Of a DNA stretch of 64,000 nt, positions 57,746 to 64,000 are shown in pieces. This DNA comes from Timema cristinae. Taxonomy: Eukaryota > Arthropoda > Insecta > Phasmatodea > Timematidae. The stretch covers positions 1,342,853 to 1,406,852 of the forward strand of contig JBCFYV010000935.1 in NCBI GenBank assembly GCA_039000515.1, read 5' to 3'. Position 1 is the stretch's first letter; every line of letters starts with the position of its first letter. Made by a program: the position numbers and the translations under genes. The notes below the pieces were generated by a model. It was not told where the DNA came from, made no database searches, and saw nothing but the letters and a program-made list of their open reading frames with translations.

Positions 57746-58243
57746 ATAGCTCAATTTTGAACCCCCTCTACCCTACTTTAGTCCTCCTTCACATGTAATC
57801 AAATATATGGGGAGCTTTAAACCTTAGACTGTATGAGCACATATATGATTCCCCATTCCCACGAATAATTAGACCAAAGATAGGCCTACTTGAGGTGGGA
57901 GGGAAGGGTGCATGTATGAATAAGTATTTTAAGGTTTTAGTATTTAAAATAAGTGTTGTGAGATAATGAGTAAAATATAAATTCAGTAGATGAGTTTAGT
58001 TTGATTTTCTCGACATTAATAATCTCAAAAGTTTTTGAATATTAGTCATGGGTATCCTGGAATGTGTTAATAGTTGTTTATTTTCGTTTAAAATGTTTCT
58101 TATATATTGCTACTTTGTTATCAAATATTCACGAACTGTTTGGATAAATACACATACAAAAATTAACTAAAGCTGTTTACCGAAATATTTTTTTATTTTG
58201 GTCATATAAACTTTTTGTAATAAGATATACAAACATAATCGCC
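57746..58243. other. AT-rich sequence, nothing assigned
   Basis: No gene or repeat family recognised. Confidence 0.5.
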
Positions 58244-58585
58244 TTAAAGTGGGGTTGTAGGGGTCGCAAGAAAGCGCTTGTGTTTTTACAGTTTCTAAAG
58301 GAAAATCTTTTTTTGGATAAAATAGATAAAATATTTCTCAAGTAGAAAAAATAGAGTTTAATGTCCTTCATATGGTGATATCAACAGTTGTTAAATATTC
58401 TTCATGATTAGAGCAGCATTACACGAGAAACTTTTTAAATGACGATAAAAATGTGTCATTAAATTCCAGGACACCCTTGGCAGATATTTAACAATTTGGG
58501 AGGAAAATTAAACTCTATGTTTGTATAAAGGCAATATATGATATATTTTGACTAAAAAAAGGTTTTTATTAAAAATCTAGGGAAA
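58244..58585. repeat. Palindromic element, diverged relative of 56669
   Basis: Starts TTAAAGTGGGGTTGTAGGGG with TCGCAAG. The arms share AGAGTTTAATGTCCTTCATATGG/AGGAAAATTAAACTCTATG and GGTGATATCAACAGTTGTTAA/TTAACAATTTGGG. TTCCAGGACACCCTTGGCAG matches the inner arm of the 56669 element. Confidence 0.65.
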
Positions 58586-58709
58586 CATTTATCTTTATTC
58601 AGGTTTCCTACAACCATATCTTCATTCACTTTGTCTTCCATTCCACTGTAAGTGGCCAGTTCAGAGTTAGACTGACATTTTTCAGTGTTTATTTGAAACA
58701 ATGTATATA

Positions 58710-58905
58710 ATTTTGGAAAACCCAATGGGAAAATACCATTGGGAAGACCCAGACGCAGATGGGAGGATACCAATTGGATAAACCTGAGAGAGATAGAGTG
58801 TAATGAGATAGCCTGGATATAATAAACTCAAGATAGGGTCACGTGGCGTACTTTTGTGAGTGCGGTAATGAACTTTCAAGTTCCTGATGCCACAGAGTAA
58901 GTAAG
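58710..58905 (+). pseudogene. LINE reverse transcriptase C-terminal relic, same family as 3620
   Basis: One frame reads NGKIPLGRPRRRWEDTNWIN, then LREIECNEIAWI, two stops, then TQDRVTWRTFVSAVMNFQV and a terminal stop. 'GRPRRRWED' and 'QDR..WR' mark the C-terminal block. It is better preserved here than at 3620. Confidence 0.88.
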
Positions 58906-59024
58906 CATGTATTAATTTTATATGAATGATTTATCACGTCTAATTGTTTAGTTTCAGGTAAGATAGAGCTAAATTTCTATAAAATGTATTTAAAATGGTG
59001 CAGTTGATATAATAATAGTGATAT

Positions 59025-59440
59025 TTAAAATATGACATGGAAAATGCCAAATTGTTCTAATAATATGACATTATAATACACAAATGACTCGACAGTTTTG
59101 ATAACATGACGTAACATTCGTTATAAAAATAACTCAACAAGCTTGATACAATAACTCACACATAAATAAATAGCTATATTATATTAATAACATGACTTGC
59201 CATCATACAAATTACTCAACTATCTTTATAAAATGACGTGCCAATACATAAATAAATCAACTATTTTTGTAATATGATTTACCGATCTCTACTATCTTGG
59301 TAATACGTCATATAAATGTACAAATTTATATACATTATCTTTATAATATGACATGCAGATACACCAAATTACATTATATTGATATGACGTATCAATACAC
59401 ACATAATTACATAATATTAGCATGATGACCTAACTACACA
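59025..59440. repeat. Decayed tandem repeat, period about 42 bp
   Basis: Nine to ten units of the form ATGAC(G/A)T(G/A)CCAATACA followed by a TAA/TCAACTATCTTTATAAT stretch. Good units start near 59220, 59338 and 59385. Unit length varies. Confidence 0.6.
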
Positions 59441-59449
59441 CACACAGCT

Positions 59450-60030
59450 AAGGCTCATGGAATGAAAAAGGAAATCCACCTCCGCTTCTCTCTCGACGCT
59501 CAATGAAGATGAATCCAGTCTTATCGTATCTTTGTAATCGTACCTTGCACGGACGGACTCGGTTTAAGTCTCTAGTCTTGGGCGTGGTCCACGATATCCC
59601 AGCATCGTCTCCCGTAGTGCCACCGCGAATTGAATCCATTTTTTATGACAACATTTCGTTGTTTGTTGAGAGACATTCAACAAGAAACGTTTTATAGCTC
59701 GTCCCTCACTCCGATGCCTCCCTGAAGACTTCTAGACGCAGGGGGTAAGGCGAACGGGGAATGGGAGATACTTATTTTATAGCCACTACCGAAAGTTATA
59801 GCGATAAACTACTCTTCGCCTGGCAAACAAGTGATGTACAGTGTGATCCGAAAGTTTATTCAACATGTGGATGTGTACGAGTCGTCCATTGGTGGTTTCT
59901 CTTTCTTCTAACTAGGTGTACCGTAGTTCATACAATACAAAGCAGGTCACTTCGATATCGATTGTTTGACTATCGATTTAAGAAGGTTTCATACAAGGAT
60001 TCGTTGAAGTATTTTTCAAGTGTTTCTGAA
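59450..60030. other. GC-richer island, unassigned
   Basis: Clearly richer in GC than the surroundings. Open frames run on both strands (minus 59448-59639; plus 59761-60033) with no motif I know. It could be the remains of a gene or mobile element. Confidence 0.3.
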
Positions 60031-60304
60031 TAATATGGTAAGGGATTTACCAAATAGTTCATAAAAGAGTTAGCAAAAAAGTTTGACAGAGTATTCAACA
60101 AAGAGTTTATAGAATAAATAACCAAACGAATTGTCTAAGAGTTCACTGAGAGATATTTTAGGAAGGGTACCTTTTCTAGATCTCCAAATACTTCAAAAAA
60201 CATTAGAAGATGTGTTTTCCAAACGTTTATCATAATGGTTTTTTAAAGGATTCGCTAAATAATTATTTGCCGAAGAGTTTACCTAGGGATTTACTGCTAG
60301 TTTA
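60031..60304. repeat. Decayed edge of the 24-bp minisatellite
   Basis: Successive strings such as 'AAAGAGTTTATAGAATAAAT', 'AAGAGTTCACTGAGAG' and 'GAAGAGTTTACC' look like diverged 24-mers running into the clean array. Confidence 0.4.
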
Positions 60305-60822
60305 ATGAAGGATTCCCTGAATAACTCCCTGAAGGATTCACTGAATAACTCCCTGAAGGATCACTTATAACTCACTGAAGGATTCACTTAATAACTCACT
60401 GAAGGATTCACTTAATAACTCACTGAAGGATTCACTGAATAACTCCCTAAAGGATTCACTGAATAACTCCCTGAAGATTCACTTAATAACTCACTGAAGG
60501 ATTCACTTAATAACCACTGAAGGATTCACTTAATAACTCACTGAAGGATTCACTGAATAACTCACTGAAGGATTCACTGAATAACTCCCTGAAGGATTCA
60601 CTTAATAGCTCCCTGAAGGATTCACTGAATAACTCCCTGAAGGATTCACTTAATAACTCACTGAAGGATTCACTTAATAACTCACTGAAGGATTCACTGA
60701 ATAACTCACTGAAGGATTCACTGAATAACTCCTGAAGGATTCACTGAATAACTCCTGAAGGATTCACTTAATAACTCACTGAAGGATTCACTTAATAACT
60801 CACTGAAGGATTCACTGAATAA
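60305..60822. repeat. 24-bp minisatellite, about 21 units
   Basis: Unit CTGAAGGATTCACTGAATAA plus CTCA/CTCC. Two main variants (CACTTAATAACTCA and CACTGAATAACTCC) are mixed. Five or six units are one base short. No coding potential. Confidence 0.95.
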
Positions 60823-61799
60823 CACACGGAAATACTCATCGAGCATTTGCTGAAATATTAGCCTAAGAATCCTTTGAAACGATTAACAGAATGTTTACCG
60901 AGGGCTTAGTTAAAGGTGCTCTCCCACAAGTAAGATTATTTAATTTGACTGGTAGCTTATATATTTGCTTCCAACCCAGGACCTCTAACAACAAAATTGT
61001 TGATTTTAAGAATAATTTATTTCAGTCATTTTATTTTGACAATTAATTGATCACCTTTCCTTTATCTCTTTATACCAGTAGTTGATAGTCTTCAATTTTG
61101 TAGTAAAGTGTCAACATTGCCTAAAATGCATTTAACATCTCAAATTTAAGAAAAATAATACGCTGAATTTGAAGGATATGAGCACATAATATTAACTTGA
61201 AAATTGGACGGTAGTTGTCAAAGGGTAAAAAAAGGGCTCTAAAATACACCCGGTTGTGTTTGAACACTAGCCTTCCATATAAGATCCTAGTACACTATCA
61301 ACGAGTCCAGCTTTACACACAAGATATTTTACTGAAAGTGTAACAAGAAATGAGATATGGGAAAAATTATATCTAGAAAACTTACGTTTATAGGCTTTAT
61401 TATTTCAGATTTCATTATAATGAGAATGTTTCGTAAGCAAACAGCTTTTACCTCGCAGAGTGCTAGCAATATAATCAATGTTTTTAACCTAGCCAGAGAA
61501 AACTAATGGAATGTAGAATACTATTTTTTATCCCTCAGTATGTTTCGGTTCCTATCAACTTAAACTGGCATTTAAAATTAAAGTAAAGTAGGAGCACAAA
61601 CCACCAAAAGACCCTACTGCTTCTACACGATATAGGTGTGCTGGTTGAGCTAACAGGACGAGTTCGGTGAGCCTTGTCTAAATAATGTAAGCAGGGGCGC
61701 CTGAGAGGTAGACTACGTGCAGTGTCTGCACGTTAAATGGATTGCCCATTTTGATGATTAAGAAATATATTATGGTTTCGATATGCTACCTTGCAATAG
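60823..61799. other. Unassigned
   Basis: 60823-60915 looks like the decayed right edge of the 24-bp array. The rest shows no gene. A GC-richer stretch lies at 61640-61740 with the hairpin GTGCAGTGTCTGCAC. Confidence 0.4.
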
Positions 61800-61960
61800 C
61801 GTTATTGTTAGGTATTTAGCTAAGAACTACTAAGTCAAAGGTCCGGGCTCGATTCCCATGTCCAGGTGACATTTTCCAATTTTCAGAATATGATATCTAG
61901 ATGGAGTAATCCTCACTAGAAGCATAAATAATAGCTTTGACTATTTGATTCATTAAGAAC
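61800..61960 (+). repeat. Repeat E fragment with damaged tRNA-like body
   Basis: TCAAAGGTCCGGGCTCGATTC then CATGTCCAGGTGACATTTTCC, AGCATAAATAATAGCTTTG and ACTATTTGATTC match the 3' half of repeat E at 21990-22110 (reversed). The tRNA-like body has lost its 5' half. Confidence 0.75.
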
Positions 61961-62424
61961 TTTAGGTAAACTGTAGATTAATCTGATGAGTGTTCGAACG
62001 ACATTACGGTAAAATTTGTTGAAGGTTGTAATATATCCCCTTACCTAGCTCACCGTGGGTTATGTGATTGGCGTGACTAGTAATTGGTGGTTTTACGGCC
62101 TGGTTCTTACCAACCAAACTAATTAAACAGCAATAAGTTCTGGAAATATACCAATAAACTATTAATTACCAGCCGGAGATGGACATTTGAGATATATGTG
62201 TTCTATTTGAAATTGTAATGGGATTGGATTAGCTTAGCTCTTATAAACACGCATCCGCTAAAACATATATATTACATATATACTGTACTGTACATATAAA
62301 TATATATAAATTCATAAACAATACATATAAAAATGCATATGTATACATAATAACACATTATGTACTGTGGATATAAATATTTATTTTATATCCATTACTG
62401 TTTCCAACCTGTGGCCTAGGTCAA
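61961..62424. other. Unassigned, TA-rich at 62265-62345
   Basis: ATATATTACATATATACTG-type low-complexity DNA. No gene. Confidence 0.5.
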
Positions 62425-62665
62425 TTTTTTATTCAAGCCATATATTTTCCACCACCCACTTGCTATGCCTTTCGTACTTTTATAGGCCTTATAATCTAAC
62501 TTAAGACTAGGACAGGTACAAAATAAAGTCCCCAGTCGTTAGTTCATCACTGTGAAAGGGTAAATCCACATTTCAACAATGATAAACTTTCCTGGCATGC
62601 CAGGAATCGAGACCTGGGAACCTTAGTTCAGTAGACAAACACACTACCAAGTGAGTAAGAAGTTG
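62425..62665 (-). repeat. SINE-C copy
   Basis: CTTATAATCTAACTTAAGAC, CACTGTGAAAGGGTAAATCC, ACATTTCAACAATGATAAAC, CAGGAATCGAGACCTGGGAACC, TTAGTTCAGTAGAC follow the SINE-C order in reverse with all parts present. Confidence 0.85.
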
Positions 62666-62679
62666 GATTGGGTAAAACA

Positions 62680-63010
62680 TGTATATATATATAAACATAA
62701 TTATATACATTTAAATATATATATAAACATACATGCATATATGTAATGTACGTATAAATATATATGAACATGTATGCAAATATACATACATATAAATACA
62801 TATACATACTAATACATATAAACTTATTAAATTATTTATATTATATAAACATATATAGATACATTAATTTACATTACATTCATATGTTTGTATGTATATA
62901 TACTATATATATAATACATGGGTGTATAAATGAATAAATATATATATAAATGAATATATATATATTTATTGTACACAGATATTTATATTTATTTATATAT
63001 ATATATTCAG
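62680..63010. repeat. TA/ATAC-rich low-complexity block
   Basis: Dense TATATAAACATA, ATATACATACATATAAATAC and similar strings. Confidence 0.9.
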
Positions 63011-63441
63011 AATGTTTAGAAACTCATAGACCAAACTGCACATATAATTTGTTTGAACCAAAATTAGTCCAAAATCCCTATACACTTACATTCGGCAAAC
63101 TATGATAACATATTAATTTGTTTTCAAAGTTTCAACGTACAGCATCAGGAGAGCAAAGTTGTTCAAGCATACATGTACAACAGGTTGCATAAGAGTTTGT
63201 CGCGTGGCAATGCACACCTCGACATCTCAGAGCACGGCAGTGGAACATACTAAAAATTAATGGTAAACAACACACCAGTCCATCTATAAATGGAAATACG
63301 TTCTGAGGGTCATCATTGACAGTCAACCATCACAGGAAGAGCTTGCCATTATTACATGTGCAATGCCACCTGGCAAACTCCTATGCAAGTTGTTGTACAC
63401 GTATGCTAAACTGCTTCGCCCGCCCAATAATACACTTCCTA
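63011..63441. other. Unassigned
   Basis: 63120-63420 is GC-richer with a 64-codon minus-strand frame (63132-63326, Cys-rich). No family is recognised. Confidence 0.35.
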
Positions 63442-63632
63442 ATAATTACTCCTATAGAATAGAGATGAGGAAGAAGACAAGTTTGCTTGCAAGGAGAGTT
63501 GGAAACCCCTTAGAAAAAAAACCTCCTCGGTAGAATCCGACTGGGTTTCACACCCTGACCTCCCTATCATCACCATGTCAGCCTGACGCAAATTTGACGC
63601 CTTAGACCGTTTGACCACAAAAGCGTGTAGGA
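63442..63632 (-). repeat. SINE-A copy
   Basis: Reversed body GAGAGTTGGAAACCCCTTAG, CCGACTGGGTTTCACACCC (B box region), and head CGCCTTAGACCGTTTGACCAC. Confidence 0.8.
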
Positions 63633-64000
63633 AAATGTTGATTATGCTTAATCTCTGAATATATTTTATTTTAAAGATGAAATATCTATCTACGTGAGAT
63701 CTGGGCTCCTCACTAACCATTCCACTTACCCTCGTAATCCTATCCGATGACTGGGTAAGAGAGGGTACAGGGATTCCCTGCATTGTCCAGGAGCGCCATC
63801 TTGTTGGAACCATGTTGCGAAATACTCATTCTTGACTAAGACACAAGGAAATGCTTCTTTCTCAAGCATGCAGTTTCAGTCACATAATAATTGAAATAAT
63901 GAGCTTATGATGTGATCCTTCTAAATACCACAACGTAGACCACAGCGTCAACCTAGCTGCAAAGTGTTACATTGATTAAAAAGTTGGGTTGGCTGAGGGT
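63633..64000. other. Unassigned
   Basis: No gene; 63690-63810 is GC-richer. The minus-strand frame 63439-63813 is mainly SINE-A sequence. Confidence 0.45.

Overview
This is a eukaryotic, AT-rich and strongly repeat-dominated window with no intact protein-coding gene that I can recognise. It looks like intergenic or intronic DNA of an invertebrate animal, most likely an insect. Evidence: dozens of tRNA-derived SINEs, decayed LINE reverse-transcriptase 3' ends, a hAT transposase with a BED zinc finger, a Helitron helicase fragment, several short DNA transposons with inverted repeats, and many minisatellites and microsatellites. Peptide strings produced by the main SINE (such as [20 protein letters not shown] near 8900) remind me of annotation artefacts in Timema stick-insect genomes. 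That is recollection, not a search, so the lineage is a guess at the level of Polyneoptera.

Layout. 1-6600: SINE-A copies, one split by a small hAT (1652-2321), a LINE 3' end (about 3620-4360), and a decayed tandem-like AT-rich block (4620-5620). 6700-10000: a SINE cluster with a tail-to-tail pair (8594-9105). 11765-12290: a possible terminal exon followed by a second LINE family. 14385-19545: SINE-B with perfect target duplications, a Tc1/mariner-like element (14822-15414), a 512-bp inverted-repeat element (16569-17080), and more SINEs. 21990-22600: an inverted pair of repeats, each carrying a tRNA-like body. 23744-25035: a 1.3-kb inverted-repeat element with internal tandem repeats. 27897-28447: a foldback. 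28940-30262: LINE, SINE-B, and a SINE-A split by a 231-bp hAT.

30357-33618 is a 96-bp minisatellite of about 34 units that stays open on both strands and shows higher-order repeats. 34000-45800 is mostly SINEs, TA-rich microsatellites and unassigned AT-rich DNA, with one candidate 48-nt micro-exon at 39805. 46265-48847 is an almost complete but broken hAT element of Buster type with inverted termini and an 8-bp target duplication, sitting inside a SINE. 52555-54690 has a LINE relic and a Helitron relic. 56669-57032 is a near-perfect 364-bp palindrome between two TTAA sites. 58244-60830 has a related palindrome, another LINE relic, a decayed 42-bp tandem array and a 24-bp minisatellite. The last 3 kb is TA-rich with two more SINEs.

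The most interesting pattern is relational. Three independent hAT insertions all lie in the tRNA-derived head of SINE-A. Two of them hit the same octamer (GTCTAAGG or GTCTAAGA), and all three target duplications fit nnnTAnnn, so this SINE head looks like a landing site for hAT elements. A second pattern is that SINEs with different tRNA-like heads share one 3' tail.
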